From: Candidatus Sumerlaeaceae bacterium
GTDB taxonomy: Bacteria; Sumerlaeota; Sumerlaeia; Sumerlaeales; Sumerlaeaceae
Reading direction: 5' to 3'
Assembly: GCA_019695055.1 (NCBI GenBank)
Contig: JAIBAT010000155.1
Coordinates: forward strand, 1-64,000
DNA length: 64,000 nt
Shown here: positions 36,275-44,551 of the stretch, piece after piece
Layout: each line of letters begins with the position of its first letter
How positions within the stretch are numbered: position 1 is the stretch's first letter
Made by a program: the position numbers and the translations under genes
The notes under the pieces: model-generated
Told to the model about the DNA's origin: nothing
The model's input: only the letters and a program-made list of their open reading frames with translations
The model's database searches: none

Positions 36275-36903
36275 GTTCTCACCGCCCCGCCGGTTTCGCC
36301 GCGCAGCAGCGGTCCCAGCGACTTGCGAAGTTTCTTGCGTGCCTCATGGATGTTAAACTTTACGACGCCCTCGCTGCATTCGAGGATCTCGGCGATCTCG
36401 CGGATCGAGCGTTCCTCCACTTCGAACATCACGATGGCGGCCCGTTGCTTTGGCGGAAGCTGCGAAATCGCGATGTTGATATGCTCCTTCGTTTCGGTGC
36501 GCGCCATGGCGTCGCGCGGCGACTCCGGCGCGCGGCCGGTGCCTACGACGTCCTCGTTCTGGACCTCGATTTCGGTGTCCAGTGAGTACAGAGCCTTCGC
36601 GTTGTTGTGAGTGTGATGGCTGTTGCACTGGTTCACAGCTATGCGCATGGCCCACCCCGGAAACTTGTCGAGGTCTTCCAACTGCGGAAGATGCTTGTGG
36701 ATGCGAAGAAGCGTTTCCTGCAGCACCTCGTCGGTGTCGTCATGGTTTCGCATGACGGAGTAGATGAATCCGTAAAGGTCCCGCTGCACGGCCACGCACA
36801 GTTCCTCGAAGGCGTCGAAATTGCCCCCTCGGCACGCTTCCAGAAGCTCCCTATGGATGCCTTCAAAACGCACGTTAATGGAACTATGTTGTTCGCAAGC
36901 CAC
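36271..36903 (-). CDS. ECF-type RNA polymerase sigma factor
   Basis: This 210-residue protein has region 2 (~30-95: LYGFIYSVMRNHDDTDEVLQET, FPGWAMRIAVNQC) for -10 binding and region 4 (~140-200: LPPKQRAAIVMFEVEERSIREIAEILECSEGVVKFNIHEARKKL) for -35 binding. Region 3 is missing, as in ECF factors. The regulon is unknown. Cotranscribed with its anti-sigma, overlap ATGA at 36271-36274. A strong terminator between it and the upstream helicase gene separates the two transcripts. Confidence 0.94.
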   Translation of the reverse strand: MACEQHSSINVRFEGIHRELLEACRGGNFDAFEELCVAVQRDLYGFIYSVMRNHDDTDEVLQETLLRIHKHLPQLEDLDKFPGWAMRIAVNQCNSHHTHNNAKALYSLDTEIEVQNEDVVGTGRAPESPRDAMARTETKEHINIAISQLPPKQRAAIVMFEVEERSIREIAEILECSEGVVKFNIHEARKKLRKSLGPLLRGETGGAVRT

Positions 36904-36924
36904 ATACCAGAAAAAAGGACTGCG

Positions 36925-36979
36925 AAAAAGGCGCGAAGGTTTGGTCTCCGGAGCTATCCAGAAATCCCAAACCTTCGCG
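36925..36979 (-). terminator. Rho-independent terminator of the DEAD-box helicase gene
   Basis: CGCGAAGGTTTGG and CCAAACCTTCGCG (36932-36944 and 36967-36979) form a perfect 13-bp stem. On the minus strand the stem is followed by CCTTTTT. It starts 17 bases after the helicase stop. Confidence 0.88.
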
Positions 36980-36996
36980 GCCAGAAGTGCGTTGTC

Positions 36997-38643
36997 CTAG
37001 TTGATCAGGTCCTCGACCAGTTCGTCGTGATGCGGCCTGTGAGAGGCCTGGCGCTGGACCGGACGCGGTGCATGCTGTTCCCATGCGGGCGTCGGGGCTG
37101 GCTGCGGCCGGGGCTGGCTGAAGGACTTTTCGCTGGCACGGACTGGATCCTCGCGCCGGGGGCGGAAGGAGGGTCTCGCGGAGCGAGTGGTTCCGGCGCG
37201 ATCCTGATTGCGCGTTGTCCCGTAGGCCGAATTGTCGCGGCCAGCCTGGCCTGCCGAAAAGGTGCGGCTCGGCTGAGAGGTCGTTGGTCTGGCCTGGGAT
37301 CTTGGCGCACCATTGCGGCTTCTACCACGCTCGCTGCGGTTTCCGCTACGATCGTCGCGGCTACCGCCACGCTCATCGCGCGAGCGGCGCGGTTTCTCTG
37401 GAAACCGCTGACGTACGGCAGGTGCCCCTACCGTATTGCGCGAGCGCTGGGCTTTGGGTTGCGACGACTTGCGGGCAGGTCTCGGCTCGCGTGAGAATTC
37501 CTCACTCTGCCGAACGCCAGCCTGGTTGTAATCGAAGCCCTCAAGATTGCGACGCTCGATGGCCGCGCCCAACACGCGCTCGATGTCCCGGACCATATCG
37601 TGGTCCTCATGGGTTACGAACGTAAAGGCGTCGCCGGTGCGCAGGGCGCGTCCGGTTCGGCCGATACGGTGCGTGTAGGCTGCGGTCGTGTCGGGAATGT
37701 CGTAGTTTATGACGTGGGATACCTGACTCACATCAATGCCACGGGCCGCGATGTCGGTGGCGACAAGGATATCAAACTTGCCGCTGCGGAATCCGCTCAG
37801 CGCGGCATCGCGGGCGTTCTGCGACAGGTTGCCCTGCAGCGACGTCGCGCGGTGGCCGGCCTTGGCCAGTTGAGCTCCGACCTTCTTCGCGCGGTGCTTG
37901 GTCCGTGTGAAAACAAGGACGGATTCCACGTCCATTTTCTTGAGCAGTTCCATCAGCAGGGGAGTCTTCAGAGTCTGCGCCACGGGATAAAGCGCGTGGG
38001 AAACGGTCTCGACCGGTGCGGAGGAACTGATCTGAACGGTGACGGGATTCTTCAGGATCGATCCCGCGAGGGAACGAATCTCGGCCGGCATGGTGGCGCT
38101 GAACATCATGTTCTGGCGCTGCTGGGGCAGGTGCGACAGGACACGCCTGATGTCCGGCAGGAAGCCCATGTCGAGCATCATGTCTGCCTCATCCAGTACG
38201 AGAACCTCGACCTTGCTGAGGTCAATGGATCGGCGATTGATGAGGTCCAGCAGACGGCCGGGACAGGCGACGACGATGTCGGCCACGCGCCGAAGCGCAT
38301 GGATCTGGTTGTTCATGTTGGCGCCGCCATAAATGCTGACGGACGACAGGCCGGTCTTACTGCCGAGATCGCGGAACGAGCTGCGAATCTGCTCGGCCAG
38401 TTCGCGCGTGGGCGCAAGGACGAGGGCGCGCACGTCGCGCCGCGGGCCGTTCAGCAGCCGCTGCATGATGGGCAGCGCAAAAGCCGCCGTCTTGCCGGTG
38501 CCGGTCTGGGCCAGGCCCATGACGTCGTGGCCCGCGAGGGCCGGGGGAATGGCTTGTGCCTGAATGGGCGTGGGGACGCCGTATTGGCAGGCGGTGATAC
38601 CCGCGGCGATGCGCGAGTCAAAGTTAAACTGTGAAAAACTCAA
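36997..38643 (-). CDS. DEAD-box RNA helicase with Arg-rich tail (RhlE/DeaD type)
   Basis: This 548-residue ATP-dependent helicase starts at TTG 38643, since AAGGAG stands 6 bases before it; upstream in-frame Mets give an implausible 35-residue lead. Motifs: Q (YGVPTPIQAQAIP), I (AQTGTGKTAAF), Ia (PTRELAEQI), II (VLDEADMML), III (SATMP), V (ATDIAARGIDV), VI (HRIGRTGR). The tail (~375-548) is disordered, rich in Arg, Ser, Gln and Gly, as in RNA chaperone-type helicases involved in ribosome assembly or cold adaptation. The 5' side is a long gene-poor region. Confidence 0.93.
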   Translation of the reverse strand: MSFSQFNFDSRIAAGITACQYGVPTPIQAQAIPPALAGHDVMGLAQTGTGKTAAFALPIMQRLLNGPRRDVRALVLAPTRELAEQIRSSFRDLGSKTGLSSVSIYGGANMNNQIHALRRVADIVVACPGRLLDLINRRSIDLSKVEVLVLDEADMMLDMGFLPDIRRVLSHLPQQRQNMMFSATMPAEIRSLAGSILKNPVTVQISSSAPVETVSHALYPVAQTLKTPLLMELLKKMDVESVLVFTRTKHRAKKVGAQLAKAGHRATSLQGNLSQNARDAALSGFRSGKFDILVATDIAARGIDVSQVSHVINYDIPDTTAAYTHRIGRTGRALRTGDAFTFVTHEDHDMVRDIERVLGAAIERRNLEGFDYNQAGVRQSEEFSREPRPARKSSQPKAQRSRNTVGAPAVRQRFPEKPRRSRDERGGSRDDRSGNRSERGRSRNGAPRSQARPTTSQPSRTFSAGQAGRDNSAYGTTRNQDRAGTTRSARPSFRPRREDPVRASEKSFSQPRPQPAPTPAWEQHAPRPVQRQASHRPHHDELVEDLIN

Positions 38644-38825
38644 AACAAACTCCTTGGAAATGTGTCGCCTTTTGAGGGGCGCGGCAATACGTTCCCGATT
38701 TGCGCCACAAGGGAATGATCCGTTGGGGTACGAGAGTAACGTAGCCATTGCGGGGCCGCGATGCGGCCACTCGCCGAAGCAGGGTAATCCTCGGGAAGGG
38801 AGCTGGAACTAAATCCGTGCTCGGG

Positions 38826-38876
38826 CCGTAGGATCCCACCATTACGCGAGAGCCGCCAACTTGGGGCGGCCTACGG
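38826..38876. repeat. Nested inverted repeat, REP-like
   Basis: CCGTAGG (38826-38832) pairs with CCTACGG (38870-38876), and GCCGCC (38852-38857) with GGCGGC (38865-38870). This is the same general style as the palindromic element at 1011-1080, though sequence differs. Confidence 0.55.
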
Positions 38877-39093
38877 TCTATTCCGCGCAGGTCCGGGTGT
38901 TAGTACGCATCAGGGCGCAATTATGTTCAGTTGTTTCTGATTCCTCCTGGTTTGGTCTCTGGTCGTTTCCCACGAAAACTCTTTTCTGCGGGATGACCTG
39001 GGTTGGTTTGTTTCGGGGGTCCTTGCGGTCCAACTCCTTTCCATTTCCTTCGTTTTCTCAGGGTACGGACGGAGCCTCGAAATGGCCCATACC

Positions 39094-39114
39094 GGGTGGG
39101 GGGGGGAGGGGAGG
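39094..39114 (+). other. G-rich run, potential quadruplex
   Basis: GGG, T, a run of nine G, A, GGGG, A, GG in 21 bases. It could form a G-quadruplex in single strand. It lies in non-coding DNA and is also an obvious candidate for sequencing error in run length. Confidence 0.5.
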
Positions 39115-39214
39115 TACGTTGAATTGCTTCCGGATCCTTTTAAAACTAATAAAATCAATATTGTGAGTGAATATCATAGGTGTCTTTTGTGCGTGCAGGG
39201 CGTTTTTGGACCGA

Positions 39215-39260
39215 TTCAAATTTCTGTTTGGAGCGGTTGAAATTTCCGGTTTGGACGCGG
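39215..39260. repeat. Near-tandem 22/24-base repeat
   Basis: TTCAAATTTCTGTTTGGAGCGG (two blocks, 39215-39236) is followed directly by a diverged copy with AAATTTCCGGTTTGGACGCGG (39237-39260). Cause unknown. Confidence 0.5.
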
Positions 39261-39326
39261 GCTGCCGCGGCGAGGGTGCGGTGGCTTTGGTGATTATCAT
39301 GAACGGACCCTAACATGGGGGATTGG

Positions 39327-39359
39327 GGTTTGCCTATTCCCTTGCAGCCTCTTGCAGCC
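39327..39359 (+). repeat. Composite dispersed repeat, copy B
   Basis: GGTTTGCCTATTCCC (39327-39341) is followed by two copies of TTGCAGCC (39342-39349, 39352-39359). The second one stands exactly 10 bases after the first block, the spacing seen in copy A at 2935-2967 on the other strand. Confidence 0.6.
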
Positions 39360-39453
39360 CCCTAATTCCTCCCCGGCCGTTCAAAACCATTCATCTGTAG
39401 GGAAACCGGCCCTATCGGGCGATTTGGATTTGGTTGTCCCGAATAGTGGTCGG

Positions 39454-39846
39454 CTAACGGGCTATGAATCGAACGCCTTTTTGCATCACGCCAATGACCT
39501 TGTTGTTCCTCAGAACGAAAGTGGTGGGATCGTCAAGCTTTGCGGAGGCTGCAAAAAACCAATTCGTGTCCGCTCCGTCCTGCGTCTGGCTGGCGGGTGT
39601 GCCCAGGTCTTTCGTGAGATCCGCGCCCGTTAGGTTTCGGTACTGCTTGGCCAGCTTTTGGGCCGTCCCCATGCTCATGGCCTCCGCCGGTAGCATTCCC
39701 TTTGCAGCCGTGGTCCCGGCTGCGGGGGATGCGTTTGATAGACTCCTCTTGTCGCCTTCCTTCTTGTCCTGCTGGTTGCAGGAGGTCAAAACACCCAACT
39801 GAACCACTGCCAATGCCACCACCAAGCAGAGTCTGTTTCCCCTCAT
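39454..39846 (-). CDS. Small hypothetical lipoprotein
   Basis: This protein has 130 residues. The ATG at 39846 follows GGAGGG by 9 bases; two upstream Mets are possible but then precede the signal. A lipoprotein signal peptide ends GVLTSC, so the mature protein is probably lipid-anchored. The mature part has a polar Ser/Ala/Lys linker and a C-terminal strand pattern (TTFVLRNNKVIGVMQKGVRF) reminiscent of SmpA/BamE-like folds, but not diagnostic. It stands alone in a repeat-rich patch, with similar 20-base sequences on either side. Confidence 0.65.
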   Translation of the reverse strand: MRGNRLCLVVALAVVQLGVLTSCNQQDKKEGDKRSLSNASPAAGTTAAKGMLPAEAMSMGTAQKLAKQYRNLTGADLTKDLGTPASQTQDGADTNWFFAASAKLDDPTTFVLRNNKVIGVMQKGVRFIAR

Positions 39847-40094
39847 CTCGCACATCCCTCCAAAGTCACCCGACATCGGCAGCAAGACGTGTGCCCCGAT
39901 AGTGGCGTCGGCGCTTCAACGCCGCCAAATCCACGTCCTGTCCGCAAGGGGCCAGGTTCGGGGGAAGAGTTCTTGTCTTTCCAGACGTGGGAAAGTAAGC
40001 GACAGGCATTGTGGTGGAGTCACAGTTGTGAAGAATTGCAGTGCGTTGATAGACGACCAGTTTCTGAAATCAACTTTAGAGGTGTTGGAAGAGC

Positions 40095-40517
40095 TTATGC
40101 CAGCAGTTCAAGGAATTCCCGAGGGGTTACGATGGGTATTCCTTTGTATTTCGTAAGGTCCGTAAGATGTTTGTCGCCGGAAACAATGACGTCGGCGTTA
40201 GTGGCAACCGCGGTGGCCAGCACAATATCGTCGTCGGGGTCCTTGGTTACGACGGGCACTATTTTCAGTGGTTCGTTGGCGAGGATGCTGGTTTCTCGCA
40301 GGAGTTGGACGAACTCCGCGATCTGTTCCAAAGTGATTTTGGCGGTTCGCCTCAGGACGGGCCTTTGCAGAACGTCGGCAATCTCCTCAAGCAGGAGGTC
40401 GGAGAGGGCCACGGTGAAAGCGCCGGATTTCCATTGGGCGACAATCATGCCGGGGACTCCTGACGGCTGTAAAAGGCTGCTCACGACAACATTGGTGTCG
40501 AGAACGGCCGTGATCAT
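40095..40517 (-). CDS. PIN-domain toxin (VapC-like, COG1569 type)
   Basis: This 140-residue PIN-fold RNase shows the acidic active-site residues as VLDTNVVVS (Asp near residue 7), LLLEEIADVL (Glu), and TKDPDDDIVLATAV and IVSGDKHL (Asps). These toxins cleave tRNA or rRNA when freed from antitoxin. It overlaps the antitoxin gene by 4 bases (40514-40517) and is downstream of it, the normal order. Confidence 0.9.
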   Translation of the reverse strand: MITAVLDTNVVVSSLLQPSGVPGMIVAQWKSGAFTVALSDLLLEEIADVLQRPVLRRTAKITLEQIAEFVQLLRETSILANEPLKIVPVVTKDPDDDIVLATAVATNADVIVSGDKHLTDLTKYKGIPIVTPREFLELLA

Positions 40518-40807
40518 GGGTTGGCGGGATTGCGTTTTCGTTTGGAGCGCGACTGCACGATGGCCTTGAACAGCGCATCGTCAATCTTCGACTGTGAAGC
40601 GGCCTTATTCTGACGCTGAACGGTCTCAATCAGGGTGAAGAGCTTGCTGCGACTTTGTTCGTAGGCCGCGTTTAAGCTGAGGGGTACAATGGCGGCGACG
40701 GGTTTGCCCCGTCGTTCGATGATGTAGCGGTCACCTCGAAGGCGGACCTCGTCCACAACATCGCCGATCCGTGATTTGAGGGCCTGGGTGGAGATGGCTT
40801 TACGCAT
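40514..40807 (-). CDS. PHD/YefM-family antitoxin
   Basis: This 97-residue protein begins RKAISTQALKSRIGDVVDEVRLRGDRYIIERRGKPVAAIVPL, the PHD/YefM dimerisation and DNA-binding fold; the segment is split here only for description. The charged C-terminal half should wrap the toxin. The pair is a type II toxin-antitoxin module. The region just upstream (about 40833-40862) has two related 9-mers, GTATGCTAC and GTATAGTAC on the minus strand, that could be antitoxin operators. Confidence 0.88.
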   Translation of the reverse strand: MRKAISTQALKSRIGDVVDEVRLRGDRYIIERRGKPVAAIVPLSLNAAYEQSRSKLFTLIETVQRQNKAASQSKIDDALFKAIVQSRSKRKRNPANP

Positions 40808-40832
40808 GAGTGTTGCGCCTATGTTCCTTAAA

Positions 40833-40862
40833 TCGTACTATACAACATAAGTAGCATACATA
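40833..40862 (-). promoter_or_regulatory. Candidate operator of the toxin-antitoxin operon
   Basis: Two similar 9-mers (7 of 9 matching) 16 bases apart lie within an AT-rich stretch about 30 bases upstream of the antitoxin ATG. PHD-type antitoxins autoregulate by binding repeated sites. Weak evidence. Confidence 0.3.
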
Positions 40863-41026
40863 GGATGGATAGGGAAATTTGCCCCCCTACGCGTTTGCGT
40901 ACTCGGGCTCCTTCTTAAGGTTAGGGACATTGCCCTGCCAAGGCGATCGCGGGAAACGGGGCCGACAAAGACTCCAGCATTCGTTCTTCTTGCATTGCAG
41001 ACCCCAGGTGAGCCACCTTTCACGGC

Positions 41027-41464
41027 ATGCCAAGTCAGTCGGATGTCCTGGATCGAGCCGGTCGCGACAGGGCTGCCGAGCTTCTGCGGAAGCTGGCGGA
41101 CGGTGAAATCACTACTGACGAATTTGCGGATTCGTACCCGATGTCTGATGACCGCGGTGTGCGCGCCATGAGACAGGCTGGTTGGTTGCTGTACGACGAT
41201 TTGCGCGAGCATAAGTTGATTGGGAAGGATGCCCTTCCTGCTGAAGGCAAAGCGGAGGTGGCACGTTGGATTCTGTTCCTTCGCACAGACGATGACTTCC
41301 TGTATCCGTTGCACGAGGGCCTTTCAGGATGCGCTGTCAGCCTCTTGTCGCTCTTCACGCTTGGCCAGGTTCGTATCGGCAAGTGGACGGGGGACTATTT
41401 CCCGTTCCAGACAAAGGAAGATTTCGAACGAGCCTTCGCAGAGTTTGGGACAACGGACCTGTAG
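41027..41464 (+). CDS. Hypothetical protein, 145 residues
   Basis: The family is not recognised. The N-terminal half is helical with an acidic segment (LADGEITTDEFADSYPMSDDRGVRAMRQAGW), the C-terminal half has a hydrophobic strand/helix stretch (GCAVSLLSLFTLGQVRIGKW). No signal peptide. It lies next to a toxin-antitoxin module in an accessory-looking patch, so an immunity-type or orphan role is conceivable but not supported directly. No good SD is seen. Confidence 0.55.
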   Translation: MPSQSDVLDRAGRDRAAELLRKLADGEITTDEFADSYPMSDDRGVRAMRQAGWLLYDDLREHKLIGKDALPAEGKAEVARWILFLRTDDDFLYPLHEGLSGCAVSLLSLFTLGQVRIGKWTGDYFPFQTKEDFERAFAEFGTTDL

Positions 41465-41532
41465 TGCGCGACGAAGAACGGACCAGACGATAATACCTGA
41501 ATTTTCATTCCGCTTGGTGAGTGTTTGAGTCC

Positions 41533-41766
41533 ATGGCCAAAAAGAAAGATCGTCTGCCGTTTAACGCGCCGGGGAAATTCTATGTGGATGGTGCGTGCCT
41601 GGATACGGGGCATTGCTGTCGGTTGCTACCGGGGGTGTTTTGCCGTCATGATGAGGAGGGGATGACCTTTGTGGCGCGGCAGCCGGTGACTGAGGAGGAG
41701 TTGCGGCTGGCGGTGGAGGCGATGGAGACTTGCCCGGTGAATGCGATCGGGAACGATGGCGAGTAG
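41533..41766 (+). CDS. Small single-cluster ferredoxin-like protein
   Basis: This 77-residue protein has ACLDTGHCCRLLPGVFCR and, after a strand and helix, ETCPVNAI. This is the pattern of ferredoxins with one [4Fe-4S] or [3Fe-4S] cluster (first Cys block, then CPxxAI), although the first block is CLDTGHCC rather than the usual CxxCxxC. The ATG at 41533 is used, with a GTG upstream. Its last bases overlap the lipB start by 11. In that context it could deliver electrons to lipoyl synthase. Confidence 0.75.
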   Translation: MAKKKDRLPFNAPGKFYVDGACLDTGHCCRLLPGVFCRHDEEGMTFVARQPVTEEELRLAVEAMETCPVNAIGNDGE

Positions 41767-42499
41767 GTCCGCGGTTTTGATTGGCAACGAAAAGGCGCAA
41801 GAGGCCCAAAGTGCGCGGGCGGTGTTCTGGGGGATTTGCGAGTATCGGGAGGCGCTGCGACGGATGGATGAGGCGCAGCGGGACCGGCGCGACGGGGCGA
41901 TTCCAGACACGATTTTCTACCTGGAGCATGAGCCTGTCATCACGCACGGGCGGGCGACGCCGACGGAGCACTTGCACCGGACGGACCATGGGATTCCGAC
42001 CTTCGAGGTGCCGCGGGGCGGCCTGGCGACGTATCACGGACCGGGGCAGTTGGTGGGGTATCCCATTATTAACCTGGCGAACCGCACGGGTGGTCGGCGG
42101 GCGGATATCCATGATTACCTGCGTGCGTTGGAAAGGGCGCTGGTTTCGTTTCTCAGGGACGAGTGCCAGCTTGCGGCGGGGACGCGGAAAGGCCTGACCG
42201 GGGTTTGGATTGAGGACGCGGCGAATCCGCGCAAGATTGCGTCGATCGGGGTGTCGGCCCGGCGTTGGGTGACGGCGCACGGGTTTGCGTTGAACATCAA
42301 CCCGGATCTGGGGGCGTTTCGGGCCATCGTGCCGTGTGGGCTGGAGGGGGACCCGATGACGTCCGTGGAAAATGAATTTGCCCTGGCGGGAAGGGCTTTC
42401 GCTGCGCGGCCAATGAAGGATGTGGCGGGGGAGTTGCATAGGTTTGTGTGTGCTGCGCTGCGCGAGCAGGGGTGGGGCGGCGAGACGCGAGAATCATGA
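41756..42499 (+). CDS. lipB: Octanoyl-(acyl carrier protein):protein octanoyltransferase
   Basis: This 247-residue enzyme loads octanoate onto lipoyl domains. Conserved blocks: YLEHEPVITHGR, RGGLATYHGPGQLVGYPI, KIASIGVSARRWVTAHGFALNIN with the catalytic Lys, and VPCGLEG with the catalytic Cys. The ATG at 41756 lies inside the ferredoxin gene; a GTG five codons before it also fits. Its TGA overlaps the lipA ATG (42496-42499). Confidence 0.93.
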   Translation: MASRSAVLIGNEKAQEAQSARAVFWGICEYREALRRMDEAQRDRRDGAIPDTIFYLEHEPVITHGRATPTEHLHRTDHGIPTFEVPRGGLATYHGPGQLVGYPIINLANRTGGRRADIHDYLRALERALVSFLRDECQLAAGTRKGLTGVWIEDAANPRKIASIGVSARRWVTAHGFALNINPDLGAFRAIVPCGLEGDPMTSVENEFALAGRAFAARPMKDVAGELHRFVCAALREQGWGGETRES

Positions 42500-43425
42500 C
42501 GATTATTGACGACATTGTAACCGCCAAACCGGCACCGAATCGGCATCCAGAATGGATTCGCGCGCGGATGCCTGGGACAAAAGTTTACGGCGAGACGAAC
42601 GAGGTGTTGCGGCGGCACAAGCTGGTGACGGTGTGCGAGGAGGCGAAGTGCCCGAACATCGGGGACTGCTATTCGCACCACACGGCTACGTTCATGATCC
42701 TGGGAAATGTTTGTACGCGGCGCTGCACATTCTGCGCCGTGACGCAGGCGAACCCAATGGCTGCGCCACCGGATGCGACGGAACCGCAACGGCTGGCTGA
42801 GGCGGCGCGTGAGCTGGGGTTGGATCATATCGTGATCACCAGCGTGGCGCGGGATGACCTGCCGGATCAGGGCGCGGGGCACTTCGCGGCGTGCGCGCGG
42901 GCCATCAAGGAGATTCACCCCCGGGCGAACATTGAAGTGCTGATTCCGGACTTTCGCGGCCACAAGAAGCCGCTGGCCACGGTGGTGGAGTCGCCCATCG
43001 ACGTGATGAACCACAATACGGAGACGGTGCCGCGGCTGTATCGGTCGGTGAGGCGCGGAGCGCGGTATTGGCGCACGCTGAACCTGCTGAAGCGGTCCAA
43101 GACGATGCGACCGGAACTGCCGACGAAGTCGGGACTGATGTTGGGGCTGGGGGAGAACGAGGAAGAGGTTTACGAGGTGTTGTGCGACTTGCGCGAGGCG
43201 CAGGTGGACATCCTGACGCTGGGGCAATACCTGCAGCCGTCGGCGGACCAGCACCCGGTGGTGAGGTACCTGACACCGGATGAATTTGCGGGCTGGCGGG
43301 ACGAGGCGATGGCCATGGGGTTTGCCCATGTGGAATCGGGGCCGTTGGTGCGAAGTTCGTATCATGCGTGGGCGCATGTGGAGCCGCTGAAAAACGGTTC
43401 GACGGCGGCCATGGCCCGGGATTGA
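42496..43425 (+). CDS. lipA: Lipoyl synthase
   Basis: This 309-residue radical-SAM enzyme inserts sulfur at C6 and C8 of protein-bound octanoate. Two clusters are visible: the auxiliary CxxxxCxxxxxC (Cys47, Cys52, Cys58) and the radical-SAM CTRRCTFC (Cys73, Cys77, Cys80). The C-terminal RSSYHA includes the Ser that ligates the auxiliary cluster. The ATG at 42496 overlaps the lipB stop (ATGA). A 31-base gap leads to the VWA gene. Confidence 0.96.
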   Translation: MTIIDDIVTAKPAPNRHPEWIRARMPGTKVYGETNEVLRRHKLVTVCEEAKCPNIGDCYSHHTATFMILGNVCTRRCTFCAVTQANPMAAPPDATEPQRLAEAARELGLDHIVITSVARDDLPDQGAGHFAACARAIKEIHPRANIEVLIPDFRGHKKPLATVVESPIDVMNHNTETVPRLYRSVRRGARYWRTLNLLKRSKTMRPELPTKSGLMLGLGENEEEVYEVLCDLREAQVDILTLGQYLQPSADQHPVVRYLTPDEFAGWRDEAMAMGFAHVESGPLVRSSYHAWAHVEPLKNGSTAAMARD

Positions 43426-43456
43426 TTTTCCGGGTCGGGATGTAATTCGAGTTACA

Positions 43457-44551
43457 ATGCGCGTCCGTTACAGCGAGTGGGATGACAATGTCACCCGTGA
43501 GATGACCCTGAAGAACCTGATGAAGCTGTTCACGCATCTCCTGACGCAGAGTTCGGGGGATGTGGAGAAGGCTCTCAAGTGGATGGAGCAGTTGGGGAGG
43601 CGCTATGGGTTCTTTGACAAGGATTTTACGGTCGAGGACTTCAAGGAGTTCCTGAAGGACGAGAACTACATCCAGGAAAACGAGGCGGCGACGGCCGTTA
43701 CCCTGACCTCGAAGGGGGAGCAGCGGATCCGGCTGGATGCGTTTGAGGAGATTTTCAGTTCCCTGAAGCGCGACGCGGGGGGCGGAAACCACCGGACGAA
43801 CTACCTTGGGGAGGGCGGCGACAAGCTGCCGGAGACGCGGGAGTTCCAGTTCGGGGACATGATCGCGGATATTGATTTCACGCGTTCGATCCACAATGCG
43901 ATTCGCAACCATGGGCTGGAGCAGTTCGCCATGGAGGAAGACGATCTGGAGGTGAACCAGCGCGAGCAGATGACGTCGTGCGCGACGGTGATGCTCGTGG
44001 ATATTTCGCACTCGATGATCCTTTATGGCGAGGACCGGATTACCCCGGCGAAAAAGGTGGCCATGGCGTTGGCGGAGTTCATCCAGAGCCGGTACCCGAA
44101 GGACTCGCTGGAAGTGGCCGTGTTCGGGGATGACGTGTACCAGGTTTCGACGCGGGACCTGCCATACATCAGCGTGGGGCCCTTTCATACGAACACCAAG
44201 GGCGGGCTGGAATTGGCGCAGCGGCTGCTGCAATCCAAGAAGCAGGTGAACAAGCAGATCTTCATGATCACCGACGGCAAGCCGAGTGCGATTTTCGAGG
44301 ATGGCAGAATCTACAAGAATTCGTTTGGTCTCGATCCGAAGATTGTGAACCAGACGATCAACGAAGCGGTGCAGTGCCGGCGAAAGGGGATTGTGATTAC
44401 GACGTTCATGATCACGTCGGATCCCTATTTGCAGGATTTTGTGGACCGGCTGACCAAGGCGAACAAAGGGCGGGCCTATTTTGCCTCGCTGGACAAGCTC
44501 GGGTCCTTCATTCTGACGGACTACGTCAGAAACCGGAAGAAGAAGATTTAG
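43457..44551 (+). CDS. VWA-domain protein
   Basis: This 364-residue protein has an N-terminal helical region (~1-135) of unknown type and a von Willebrand A domain (~175-350) with a MIDAS: DISHS (Asp182, Ser184, Ser186), and ITDGKPSA (Asp273), plus the middle Thr region NTKGGLEL. It would bind a divalent cation and a partner protein. Such proteins often pair with a MoxR AAA+ ATPase to insert metals or remodel complexes, but no MoxR gene is here. Downstream of lipA on the same strand, ending at a hairpin. Confidence 0.82.
   Translation: MRVRYSEWDDNVTREMTLKNLMKLFTHLLTQSSGDVEKALKWMEQLGRRYGFFDKDFTVEDFKEFLKDENYIQENEAATAVTLTSKGEQRIRLDAFEEIFSSLKRDAGGGNHRTNYLGEGGDKLPETREFQFGDMIADIDFTRSIHNAIRNHGLEQFAMEEDDLEVNQREQMTSCATVMLVDISHSMILYGEDRITPAKKVAMALAEFIQSRYPKDSLEVAVFGDDVYQVSTRDLPYISVGPFHTNTKGGLELAQRLLQSKKQVNKQIFMITDGKPSAIFEDGRIYKNSFGLDPKIVNQTINEAVQCRRKGIVITTFMITSDPYLQDFVDRLTKANKGRAYFASLDKLGSFILTDYVRNRKKKI

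Larger units (their letters stand above)
38644..39453. other. Gene-poor region, repeat-rich, upstream of the helicase
   Basis: About 800 bases without a credible gene. It contains a nested hairpin (38826-38876), a G-run (39094-39114), a near-tandem pair at 39215-39260, and copy B of the composite repeat (39327-39359). Open frames across it (for example 38861-39166 on the plus strand) lack SD and family features. The part nearest the helicase may hold a long 5' leader, which is common for cold-shock helicases, but no specific motif is seen. Confidence 0.55.

Noticed and set aside
38861..39166. A 101-codon plus-strand frame in the helicase upstream gap
   Set aside because: Composition follows the local G-run and repeats; no start signal or family feature.
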